Positions 37,904 through 45,616 of a stretch of DNA of 64,000 nt are shown here, piece by piece. Source of the DNA: Thalassospira lucentensis MCCC 1A00383 = DSM 14000 (GTDB lineage Bacteria > Pseudomonadota > Alphaproteobacteria > Rhodospirillales > Thalassospiraceae); the NCBI RefSeq assembly GCF_000421265.1, contig NZ_ATWN01000004.1, positions 124,001 through 188,000 on the forward strand, read 5' to 3'. The translations under genes and the position numbers were made by a program. Position 1 is the stretch's first letter. The number at the start of each line of letters is the position of its first letter. Below the pieces are notes generated by a model. It was not told the DNA's origin. It did not search any database and was given only the letters and a program-made list of their open reading frames with translations.

Positions 37904-38488
37904 TCAGGATTTGTTGGACTTGAAGGTCTTCAAATCTTTGATCAGGTCCTGTTTGTTGTCTTTGATGAATTTCACCGTGGCATCGCACATTGCCTGACCC
38001 AATCCGGCAACGAACTTGCAACCGGGCTTGATATTGCCGTCATCATCGCGGCCGGGACCCGATGCACAGTCATCTTTGTCCGGGTTGTTCGGATCAATCA
38101 GGTTGTTCATGGTTTCATAGCGAACGGAAAATTCATCTATCAGCGCCTCGGTCAGCTCAATCGGAAGCTCTTCGGCAAAGGTCAGCGTGAACAGAATATC
38201 GGAACGGTATCGATCTTCCGCCGGACGGTTTTGCAACAGGGTGCGGATGAATTTCTGTCGACCATCAGACGTCAGTCGATAGATTTTCTTGTCCGGGCGG
38301 TTTTCCTGTTCATGTTCGACAAACGTCACAAGCCCGTCTTGTGTCAGTTTGGTCAAAGCCGGATAGATCGAGCCAAGCGACGCGATTTGAAAATGGCTAA
38401 ACGGGCCATCTTCAAACATCTTGCGGATTTCATATCCGGTCGCTTCCCCGCCCATCAGGGCGCCCAGGCAAAGTGTACGTACATCCAT
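37904..38488 (-). CDS. PadR family transcriptional regulator of the RND pump
   Basis: A 194-residue repressor with the PadR winged helix (TLCLGALMGGEATGYEI, SLGSIYPALTKLTQDGLV, about 5-60) and a C-terminal helical dimerisation domain (Vir-like). It is the first gene of the efflux operon. Two identical 16-bp half-sites in inverted orientation lie 69-121 bp upstream (38557-38609), the expected position for autorepression. PadR repressors typically respond to phenolic acids or drugs. Confidence 0.92.
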   Translation of the reverse strand: MDVRTLCLGALMGGEATGYEIRKMFEDGPFSHFQIASLGSIYPALTKLTQDGLVTFVEHEQENRPDKKIYRLTSDGRQKFIRTLLQNRPAEDRYRSDILFTLTFAEELPIELTEALIDEFSVRYETMNNLIDPNNPDKDDCASGPGRDDDGNIKPGCKFVAGLGQAMCDATVKFIKDNKQDLIKDLKTFKSNKS

Positions 38489-38556
38489 ATTCTGTTCAGT
38501 GTCCTTTTTGACTTCCCCCGAACTGACGACGTGCTGGCGGGGGAAGATGCCAGAAC

Positions 38557-38609
38557 GACTATATCAGTTCGATATATGCTGAATTGTCATATGTCGAACT
38601 GATATAGTC
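38557..38609. promoter_or_regulatory. PadR operator: perfect 16-bp inverted repeat
   Basis: GACTATATCAGTTCGA (38557-38572) and its exact reverse complement TCGAACTGATATAGTC (38594-38609) are separated by 21 bp. The left arm with the next bases also contains ATATC-5-GATAT, so each arm may be a full dimer site. This is in the upstream region of the PadR-adaptor-pump operon. Confidence 0.8.
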
Positions 38610-38771
38610 AATAGAATATGAGCGAAAATTTTGTAACGGCTTTTCCATCAGGACGATCCAAGATGGTGCGATGTTACAGACAGCCCGCAAAACTCTATGG
38701 CCGCACATCAAGGGGATGTTGATCGGTTGCCGCCAAATTGTCTTAAAATGCGACATCCTGCGTCCGTTTGT

Positions 38772-38804
38772 GCATAGTCGGACGCTTTTCACGTCCGACT
38801 ATGC
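38772..38804. other. Perfect 13-bp inverted repeat upstream of the AraC-type gene
   Basis: GCATAGTCGGACG (38772-38784) and CGTCCGACTATGC (38792-38804) flank a 7-nt loop CTTTTCA. No T-run follows, so it is not a classical terminator. A partial PadR-like half-site GATATAGT..GACTGAT follows at 38814-38830. The dyad may be an operator, or an RNA hairpin in the leader of the gene at 38885. Confidence 0.65.
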
Positions 38805-38884
38805 CTATTGAAACGATATAGTTGGACTGATGGGGCAAAACGGACCAACGCAGATGCAATATAAATGAACAGGAGCACGCCGGA

Positions 38885-40213
38885 ATGGCAAGTTGGACGG
38901 ACTATGTAAGTGTCGTGGTTGCGGTGATCGGATTGGCGCAGGCGGTATTCTTATGTCTGCTGCTACGCTCCGAAGGCGGACGTGCGTTTGGCGCGAACCG
39001 CTGGATGATCCTGTTTATCATCACCATCGCTTTTAATCTGATCGAAGACGTCGCCGATATCTTCGTCATTGGTGACAGTGAAAGGCTACTGAACCTCTTT
39101 TTCGGGCCAATCAATTTCGTGATCGCACCCGCTGTCTATCTGTACTTCCGTGAAATATCGGGAAACCCTTCACGCCGACCATGGGTGCATTTCATTCCTG
39201 CCCTGATTGTTTTCAATCTGATGGGCTGGACGGTTTTCCGTCAGGAAGAGCAGACCGGGGCTCTTTCGATGGCCGAGGTCGTCGATGCAATTTGCTGGGG
39301 TGCCATTTTCGTTCAGATATCGGCCTATATAGCACTTCTGTGGCGTGTGGCGTGTCGTTACTTCCGCCAGACACAAGTACAGCTCGGCGCGGATAGGAAG
39401 GCGATGCAACGCTGGATGTGGGTTATTCTGGGCGGCGTGACGTTTGCTTTTATTTCCGTGGCCGTGGGGCGGATTATCGGACTTTATATGCCTGACAGTA
39501 CGGACATGTTTGGCACCGAAATCGCCTTTACCCTCGCGCTGTTTGCCATGAGTTATGAAACCGCGACCCGCCCGGTTCTGTTTGTCATGCCCGACTGGCC
39601 ATCCGACTTTGAATCTGACGACATCAGGGGCGGCGGCGACCTTGCCCGTCCATCAAATGTTTCAAACCTGCCCAATCGTAACATGTCCAATGCGATTGCC
39701 GGCTCAATTACCGGTGTGACGGCACGAAGCACGGATGCGACAGACAAAGAAGCACGTCCGGCAACAACCGAGCCGACAGGCGTGCGGCCGTTGCTCGATG
39801 AGGACGGGGTTGAACGGGTGGTCGCCTTACTGGGTGATTTTCAGCGGCGTGGGGACATCCTGAACGATCCGCTGGTGTCGATGCCAAAGCTTGCACGTGC
39901 AGTTGGCGTATCGCCCAATCAGTTGTCTTATGTGCTTAATCACCATATCGGGCAGAATTTCTTTGATTTCGTCAATAGTGCCCGGATCGAGGAAGCCCGA
40001 TCGGTTTTGCTGCTGGAGCCTGATCGCACCATTCTTGATGTGGCGCTCAGTGTCGGGTTCAATTCGAAATCGACGTTCAATCTGGCGTTTAAGAAAATGA
40101 CCGGTGAAACCCCAAGTGCGGTGCGCGAGGCGGCAAAGAAGGCGGAAAATCAACAACCCGACGCGTCCGATGTAGCACCCGAACGACCAGATGCGCAGCA
40201 TAGGACGCCATAA
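38885..40213 (+). CDS. Membrane-bound AraC-family regulator
   Basis: A 442-residue protein with two parts. Residues about 5-230 hold seven hydrophobic helices, a membrane sensor module of the kind fused to helix-turn-helix domains. A disordered linker (about 240-310, rich in Asn/Thr/Ala) leads to a C-terminal AraC/XylS pair of HTHs (MPKLARAVGVSPNQLSYVL; TILDVALSVGFNSKSTFNLAF followed by KMTGETPSAVRE). A ligand in the membrane or periplasm presumably alters DNA binding from the membrane. RBS GGAG is 7-9 bp upstream. It is followed by the ICMT-like gene at 40266 and may co-regulate it. Confidence 0.88.
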   Translation: MASWTDYVSVVVAVIGLAQAVFLCLLLRSEGGRAFGANRWMILFIITIAFNLIEDVADIFVIGDSERLLNLFFGPINFVIAPAVYLYFREISGNPSRRPWVHFIPALIVFNLMGWTVFRQEEQTGALSMAEVVDAICWGAIFVQISAYIALLWRVACRYFRQTQVQLGADRKAMQRWMWVILGGVTFAFISVAVGRIIGLYMPDSTDMFGTEIAFTLALFAMSYETATRPVLFVMPDWPSDFESDDIRGGGDLARPSNVSNLPNRNMSNAIAGSITGVTARSTDATDKEARPATTEPTGVRPLLDEDGVERVVALLGDFQRRGDILNDPLVSMPKLARAVGVSPNQLSYVLNHHIGQNFFDFVNSARIEEARSVLLLEPDRTILDVALSVGFNSKSTFNLAFKKMTGETPSAVREAAKKAENQQPDASDVAPERPDAQHRTP

Positions 40214-40265
40214 CAGTAATTTGACGATAGAGCTTCTGCAGTTTTTAGTGCAGGAGCTCGAGAAA

Positions 40266-40937
40266 ATGTATCGCCAGTCTAAGGCCCATTCTCCCAATAA
40301 AGGGACAAAAACCGTAGCACCGACGGTCGATGATCTGCGACAGATACAGCGTCGTCGAAAATTGGTTCTGCGGATTGGGGTCGTGATGCTCTTGGTCTTG
40401 GTGGCCGGAAGTCAATCGATGGCTGCCCGCGAAGGCTATGTTCACCAGATGATCACGACGACTGGAATTGTTGCGATTGCAATCTGTATTTTCGGTCGGG
40501 GGTGGTGTTCGCTTTATATTGGCGGACGCAAGAGAACCGAACTGGTGACGCGTGGTCCATATTCAATCTGTCGTAACCCGCTTTATGTTTTCAGCTTTAT
40601 TGGTGCTTTCGGGTGTGGGGCACAGACCGGCAGTGTGGTGATGGGGTTTATCTTTGCTCTGGGATGCTGGCTGGTGCTTCGAAGCGTCGTTTTGCGTGAA
40701 GAGGCAATGTTGGCTGAACGGTTCGGCGTGGTCTTCACGCGCTATCAAAACACGGTCGCACGCTTTCGGCCGACCTGGTTCCGCTGGCAGGATGAAAACA
40801 AACTGATCTGCCAACCATCATTATATCTTGCCACCACACGCGATGCCCTGTGGTTCCTAATCGCAATCCCGGCGTTTGAAGGTGTGAAGCTCTTGCAGGA
40901 TCATGGCTGGCTGATGCCACAGATCAGGTTGCCGTAA
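40266..40937 (+). CDS. Isoprenylcysteine methyltransferase-like membrane enzyme
   Basis: About 223 residues with four or five membrane helices and the PEMT/ICMT cluster (TRGPYSICRNPLYVFSF, then REEAMLAERFGVVFTRYQNTVARF). Bacterial members methylate isoprenylcysteine mimics, phospholipids or small metabolites using SAM. ATG 40266 is chosen because AGGAG sits 9 bp upstream; the frame stays open into the end of the AraC-type gene. It is 52 bp behind that gene on the same strand, so probably in one transcript. The substrate is unknown. Confidence 0.78.
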   Translation: MYRQSKAHSPNKGTKTVAPTVDDLRQIQRRRKLVLRIGVVMLLVLVAGSQSMAAREGYVHQMITTTGIVAIAICIFGRGWCSLYIGGRKRTELVTRGPYSICRNPLYVFSFIGAFGCGAQTGSVVMGFIFALGCWLVLRSVVLREEAMLAERFGVVFTRYQNTVARFRPTWFRWQDENKLICQPSLYLATTRDALWFLIAIPAFEGVKLLQDHGWLMPQIRLP

Positions 40938-40999
40938 CATAAACGGGTGGGGGCAAGGTTGGGGGTGAGCGGCCTCTATCGGGTTTGGCTAAGGCTTTC

Positions 41000-41329
41000 T
41001 CAGGCCGCATCATCCTCTGGCTGGCCACCATGCGATATGATCATTTGCTTGCGATCAGAGGCCCGCAGCGGATCAGAATCAAGGGCGAGGGCCGCCTCAA
41101 GCTTCTGCGGATCAACGGTCAGGATGTTGGTGGCTTCGCTTTTGTCTTTTTCCGACCAGATATGGACACGACATTCCAGCGCTATGTAGCGGCGCATGGG
41201 GGCGTCAAGATCAAGCTTTTCAAGCGTATCGATCTCATATTCACCTGCGGGCAGCAATCCGTCATGACCGGGCAGGTGGGTTGGATGAAAGAACGTCACC
41301 GTGCGATGGGTTGTGCGGGTAATGCTCAT
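41000..41329 (-). CDS. Conserved small protein, paralogue of 41587 gene (unknown function)
   Basis: A 109-residue cytoplasmic protein. The motif TVTFFHPTHLPGHDGLLPAGEYEIDT (in part) is shared with the neighbouring paralogue, as are the later RRYIALECRVHIW and the LTVDPQKLEAALALD tail. ATG 41329 is chosen because AAGGAG lies 8 bp upstream, while an ATG six bases earlier overlaps it. Proteins with this layout are annotated as hypothetical in many alphaproteobacteria. The beta-rich core and a conserved PAG-Y..DT motif suggest a compact fold; nothing more can be said. Confidence 0.7.
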   Translation of the reverse strand: MSITRTTHRTVTFFHPTHLPGHDGLLPAGEYEIDTLEKLDLDAPMRRYIALECRVHIWSEKDKSEATNILTVDPQKLEAALALDSDPLRASDRKQMIISHGGQPEDDAA

Positions 41330-41586
41330 GATCATGGCTCCTTCGAGCAACCGGCGCTTCGCGATGCGATCTATTGATACGCAAAGCGTTCCGGCAGTTT
41401 GACAGGGCCCGTGTTCCTGATTTTAAGTCCCGATCTTTCGGGGCATCCTGTTGCGGGCAGGGACCCTGAAACAACATGCGTGCTATTTTGCAAGTTAGAC
41501 GCGAAATAGCTTATAGCTATAATATGGTAAGGTTGCCGCGAATGTGCAATTCCATACCCGCCATGTATTTGGAATTACGCATGTTT

Positions 41587-41889
41587 TTAGTGGTTTAGAA
41601 TGTCGGTCGGGGTGGATGGGGTACCCAAAAAGGCTGCATCCTTGGCAAGGGCTGCATCCAGATCCGTCGGAGTGACGCTTAAAATCCGTTCGGACATCAT
41701 GCCGTTGATTTTGGTCCGCAGGTGCAGTTCCGTCGACACCCGGCGATAGGCCGTGATCGAGACGCTTTCGATCAGCTCCTCGGTGGTGTCGACCACGTAT
41801 TTCCCCGCCGGAAAAAGGTCTTTAAACCCGCTAAGCTGAAACGGATGGCGGAACGTCACTGTCTGGTTGGATGTGCGCGAAATGGTCAT
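41587..41889 (-). CDS. Conserved small protein, paralogue of 41000 gene (unknown function)
   Basis: A 100-residue protein with the same plan: MTISRTSNQTVTF, HPFQLSGFKDLFPAGKY, VVDTTEELIESVS, YRRVSTELHLR, then SVTPTDLDAALAKDA. It is more similar to the common family form (TEELIE.VS..AYRRV) than its neighbour. ATG 41889 has a weak AGGGCACC upstream. The paralogues are 257 bp apart on the same strand. No enzymatic motif is visible. Confidence 0.72.
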   Translation of the reverse strand: MTISRTSNQTVTFRHPFQLSGFKDLFPAGKYVVDTTEELIESVSITAYRRVSTELHLRTKINGMMSERILSVTPTDLDAALAKDAAFLGTPSTPTDILNH

Positions 41890-41970
41890 GGCTTTGGTGC
41901 CCTGTAACGTTGGCGAACGGCAAAACAACGACGGAGGGGCATGCCCCTCCGTCCATGCAAAGATCAAAGA

Positions 41971-42132
41971 TCAGTCGTTCGCACCTTGATGCGGGGCGGG
42001 CATCGGGGCGTGTTCTGCGGCCGATTTATCGGGCAGCGATCCGGGCGCATCGCGTGCGACGCCGTCCAATGGCTGAATGGGGATGTTTTTGACCGTCTCG
42101 GGATGGGTTTTGGAAAAATCGCGAAATGACAT
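41971..42132 (-). CDS. Possible 53-residue small protein
   Basis: An open frame from ATG 42132, with GGAAAG about 8 bp upstream, codes 53 residues that are Pro/Ala/His-rich toward the end (LPDKSAAEHAPMPAPHQ). It lies 81 bp before the small paralogous gene on the same strand, so it might be in the same operon. It is not similar to any family I recognise. Confidence 0.4.
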   Translation of the reverse strand: MSFRDFSKTHPETVKNIPIQPLDGVARDAPGSLPDKSAAEHAPMPAPHQGAND

Positions 42133-42329
42133 GATCTGTACTTTCCATGGTGAAGCACAAAATGCGCTTCCTTCTTGGAAATGTAGAGGATCGGCGCAAT
42201 AGCAAATCGCTATGATCGATCCAGTGGCACCGGCAACCGCCATCCCCATGATAAGGATCAGCAATTTGGGATAAAATATATTTTCATATCATCTGATGAA
42301 ATAAAACCAGTGCACCCAACCGCCGATCT

Positions 42330-43121
42330 CTATACCCCGCGCAGATTGCCCCAGACATGCACATGCCATTGCGGCAATACACGCACATCAAACCATTTGC
42401 GTTTGGCCACCTCATCGACCAGCCAGCGATAGCGCGCGGTCAGCGCGTCAAGATCAACACCGTCCGCGCCATCGGGATGCGGGGCGGCGGGCGTTGTGTT
42501 GACCGGCTGCACACAGACCGGAATGCCGGTGTGAAGTTTTCGCACGTGATCGGCAAACAGAAGGTCGGCCTCATCGCGCACCGGGAATTTCAACGTGATC
42601 GCCGGGCCGGAAAGCATCCCCTTGGCATTGGCCGCATCAATGCACGCGTTAAGCGCATCGGCGTCAAAGCTGGTCGAGGCACTGGGCGGCTTGGGGCTGA
42701 TGGTCAGGTAATTAAGATCGGCAAACCAGTCCTTGGCAATACTACCCTGGGTTTCTAAGGCAAAGCTGAATCCTTCTTTCTGACCGAGCTCAATCAACCG
42801 GCCCAGCGGCTGGATCGCCGGATTGCCGCCCGACAGCGTAATCAGGATCGGCGCACCACCGGTCAGTTTTTTAACTTCATCAAGTACGGCCTCTGCGCGC
42901 ATCGGTTTCCAGTCGGCGCGAAAGGCCGGATCAACCGCATAGAGCGTATCACACCACGAACAACGGAAATCACAGCCGCCCGTGCGCACAAACACGGTCG
43001 GGATGCCGATCAGCGTTCCTTCGCCCTGCACGGTGGGGCCGAAAATCTCCGATATGCGGATTTTGCCGTTTTTATCCTGTGTGTCTGAAAGTGCGGCAAG
43101 GTTTGGATCATGCGCGCTCAT
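42330..43121 (-). CDS. queE: 7-carboxy-7-deazaguanine synthase
   Basis: A 263-residue radical SAM enzyme converting 6-carboxy-tetrahydropterin to 7-carboxy-7-deazaguanine in preQ0/queuosine synthesis. The [4Fe-4S] ligands are C50, C54, C57 in GGCDFRCSWCD, with Gly-rich LSGGNPAIQP downstream. ATG 43121 is chosen because it overlaps the queD stop as ATGA; a few more codons are open upstream. It is co-transcribed with queD. Confidence 0.95.
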   Translation of the reverse strand: MSAHDPNLAALSDTQDKNGKIRISEIFGPTVQGEGTLIGIPTVFVRTGGCDFRCSWCDTLYAVDPAFRADWKPMRAEAVLDEVKKLTGGAPILITLSGGNPAIQPLGRLIELGQKEGFSFALETQGSIAKDWFADLNYLTISPKPPSASTSFDADALNACIDAANAKGMLSGPAITLKFPVRDEADLLFADHVRKLHTGIPVCVQPVNTTPAAPHPDGADGVDLDALTARYRWLVDEVAKRKWFDVRVLPQWHVHVWGNLRGV

Positions 43122-43474
43122 GGACGATATTCCGCCCATGTTTTCGGCGTTTCCGAAACCCGCACAGCCGATACTTCCGGCCAGCGATCATGGGCCCAGT
43201 CATAGAAAAACAGGGCCAAATTCTCCGCCGTCGGATGGTCATGACCCAGAACTTCATTAAGGTGCCGATGATCAAACTCATCATCAATCATGCGCTTAAG
43301 CGGCCCAAGTTCGCGGTAATCACGCACGAACCCGCGCGCGTCAAGTGTGGCATCCTTAAGCTCCACCTCGACAATATAGTTATGGCCATGCAGGCGCGAG
43401 CACGGGTGGTCGGCATCAAGCCCGGCCAACTGATGGCTGGCGGAAAAGGCGAATTGTTTGGTGATGGTAAACAT
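43118..43474 (-). CDS. queD: 6-carboxytetrahydropterin synthase
   Basis: A 118-residue enzyme making 6-carboxy-tetrahydropterin from dihydroneopterin triphosphate, the first committed queuosine step. Zn ligands are H14, H29 and H31 (SASHQL, RLHGHNY) and the catalytic Cys is C25 (HPCSRLHG), with a D-H pair later (EFDHRHLN). It overlaps queE by 4 bp (ATGA). A 196-bp gap with a palindromic element separates it from queC. Confidence 0.95.
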   Translation of the reverse strand: MFTITKQFAFSASHQLAGLDADHPCSRLHGHNYIVEVELKDATLDARGFVRDYRELGPLKRMIDDEFDHRHLNEVLGHDHPTAENLALFFYDWAHDRWPEVSAVRVSETPKTWAEYRP

Positions 43475-43518
43475 CGGTTTTCTTTCGGTGTTTCTATGGC
43501 GCGGCGAACTTGCGGCGC

Positions 43519-43574
43519 GAGATCCCCATACCGCGCCTTCGCGGGCACAGGCTCTTCGCGGGGATGACGATGTG
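43519..43574. repeat. Dispersed palindromic element (variant copy)
   Basis: GAGATCCCC ... GGGGATGACGATGT form an outer stem around CGCGCCTTCGCGGG-type inner sequence. The right flank matches the copy at 51151-51180. A second dyad, TTCCCTTAATTTAAGGAA, lies at 43575-43592. It sits between queC and queD. Confidence 0.5.
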
Positions 43575-43670
43575 TTCCCTTAATTTAAGGAAGTCCCGTC
43601 ATGACAGCTTCGGCGGGCATCCATGGTCCATGCCGCTGCACATAAATTGTATGAGGATTTCTTTGCCGCG

Positions 43671-44408
43671 TTATCCCGGTGCGTTCTGACGGCCAAACTT
43701 GCGCGCCACATGCTCGGCGTGGGCCTGTTTCCAGTACTCGCGATCCTCATAAACCGTCGGATCTTTCACACACGCCAGTTCAAGCGCTTCGCGCCGCTCG
43801 ACACAGGTGCCACACCGTCCGCAATGGGTGTCATGGCCCTTGTAACACGACCATGTCAGGTCAATCGGCACGCCAAGGCGCCCGGCTTCAAGGGCGATGT
43901 CGGCCTTTGATACATGGACAAACGGCGTATAAAGCGAAATGTCCTTAACGCCTTCAAGCGCATGGTTTTGCATCGCCCCAAACGCGTTGATGAAATCGGG
44001 TCGGCAATCGGGATAGATGAAATGATCGCCGCCATGTACGGCGGTCGCCACCGCGTCCGCCCCGGCACTTGCCGCAGCACCAAAGGCCACGGCCAGCATG
44101 ATGGCATTGCGGTTGGGCACAACAGTAATGCGCATGGTTTCTTGCGCGTAATGGCCATCGGGCACATCAATCTCATCACTGGTCAGCGACGATCCACCCA
44201 AAAGCGCACCGACCGAGGTCAAATCCACAATGTGATGTTTAACCCCAAGATCACGTGCAGTACGGGCGGCGTAATCAAGTTCCTTTTTATGGCGTTGGCC
44301 ATAATCGAACGAAATCAGGGAATGGAGCTTATGCTCGGCCGCGACCTTATAGGCCAGCGTGACGGAATCCAGCCCGCCAGAGCAGACGACAATCGTCTTC
44401 ATAGTCAT
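43671..44408 (-). CDS. queC: 7-cyano-7-deazaguanine synthase
   Basis: A 245-residue ATP-dependent enzyme converting 7-carboxy-7-deazaguanine to preQ0. The PP-loop is SGGLDS (10-15) and the zinc site is the C-terminal CYKGHDTHCGRCGTC cluster. ATG 44408 or 44402 may start it. With queD and queE just downstream it forms the core preQ0 set. No queF or 7-deazaguanine DNA-modification (dpd) gene is near, so the end product here is inferred to be tRNA queuosine. Confidence 0.96.
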   Translation of the reverse strand: MTMKTIVVCSGGLDSVTLAYKVAAEHKLHSLISFDYGQRHKKELDYAARTARDLGVKHHIVDLTSVGALLGGSSLTSDEIDVPDGHYAQETMRITVVPNRNAIMLAVAFGAAASAGADAVATAVHGGDHFIYPDCRPDFINAFGAMQNHALEGVKDISLYTPFVHVSKADIALEAGRLGVPIDLTWSCYKGHDTHCGRCGTCVERREALELACVKDPTVYEDREYWKQAHAEHVARKFGRQNAPG

Positions 44409-44585
44409 ATGTCTTTCGTGTTTTTAACCTGGTGCTACGACAGGGGAACGTTACATCGTTCCAAGGCTGCGCGGTGTGCCACGCCATCGGCCAAAAGGCA
44501 AGAAAAAACCCGCGCATCTCCACCATGTCACATTGGCAGGGATGCTTGGTTTTTGATCAAAATATCGGGGGTGCCAAACGCCGCC

Positions 44586-45470
44586 TTACCCGTGCGTTCC
44601 GCTAAGCACATGAAAACAAATCGGAACCTGAAAATGGCCGTCTTCGATATAGGGTGAAAGTGTTTCAAACATCGCCGCATTAAGTGCGCCCATCTCCATA
44701 TCCGATGCTTCGCGCAGGATATGGCCAAACAGCATGTCCATCTGCGGTTTCCAGAAGGCCACCGTTTCGGGAATGCGCCCGGCCGGGCTGTGGGTGGTGG
44801 CCTGAATGCCCCGAAACCCGGCACTTTCAAGGCGCATCATCGACTGATCGACATTGCCAAAGCTAAACGGATCAAGCCCGGCCTTATCAAACCCGATGCC
44901 AAGGATATTGCCCAGCACCGCATCCATCGCGGCAAAAAGCGGATTATCGACCAACGGCGCCCAGACCATAAAGACCGCCCGGCCGCCAGCCCGCAACACC
45001 CGATGACTTTCACGCAAGGCCAAATCTGGATCACCACAAAACATCACGCCAAACCGGCACGACACCACATCAAACGATTGGTCGTCAAACGGCAGTTTTT
45101 CCATATTGGCGGGCATGACGGTGATGTTGGCAATGCCGTCTTCTTGGGCGCGTGCGCTTAATCCATCGCACATTTCGGGCACGATATCGGTGGCGGTGAC
45201 ATGGCCGGTAATACCGGGTGTGTTAGCGCTAACATCGCGCTGCCCCGACAGGGCCCGGGCAAAGGTAAAGGCCGGTTCACCCACCCCGGATGCCAGATCA
45301 AGTACCGCCAAATCCGCCCCGCCTCGCGCATGGGCAAGGGCGGGCAGATCAACCGCCTCAATCATATGACGATTGATTTTCCCGGCTGCGGGGGCAAGGC
45401 GATCCGCCCAGTTGATCCAGTCAGCGGAAAGGTTGTGCCACGTCGTTTGGTCCTGATGGGTCATGATCAT
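44586..45470 (-). CDS. Class I SAM-dependent methyltransferase
   Basis: A 294-residue Methyltransf_11-type enzyme. Motif I is VLDLASGVGEPAFTFA (about 56-71), motif II DQSFDVVSCRFGVMF and the post-II segment RVLRAGGRAVFMVWA. Substrate unknown; UbiE-like or small-molecule methylation is typical. ATG 45470 or 45464 may be used. A shrunken partial copy of its 5' part occurs at 47288-47404. It is divergent from the membrane coiled-coil gene starting at 45617. Confidence 0.88.
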   Translation of the reverse strand: MIMTHQDQTTWHNLSADWINWADRLAPAAGKINRHMIEAVDLPALAHARGGADLAVLDLASGVGEPAFTFARALSGQRDVSANTPGITGHVTATDIVPEMCDGLSARAQEDGIANITVMPANMEKLPFDDQSFDVVSCRFGVMFCGDPDLALRESHRVLRAGGRAVFMVWAPLVDNPLFAAMDAVLGNILGIGFDKAGLDPFSFGNVDQSMMRLESAGFRGIQATTHSPAGRIPETVAFWKPQMDMLFGHILREASDMEMGALNAAMFETLSPYIEDGHFQVPICFHVLSGTHG

Positions 45471-45616
45471 CCGAGCTGTCGGTTTAAAGATGCGACGACA
45501 ATAGGGGGAAAGATAGGGCGAAAGAAAGACCGATTTCCCCCAACGCGCCCCTCACATGTGTGATGGCCACACGTCAATAAACCGATGCCCGCATAAATTG
45601 CGACGTGAGAGGCACC

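Noticed and set aside
42330-44408. 7-deazaguanine DNA-modification (dpd) system
   Set aside because: Only queC, queD and queE are present; no dpdA-type transglycosylase or other dpd gene accompanies them, so ordinary queuosine synthesis is the simpler reading.
44409-44585. preQ1 or other riboswitch upstream of queC
   Set aside because: I looked for a preQ1-I-like C-rich pseudoknot on the minus strand and saw no convincing match.
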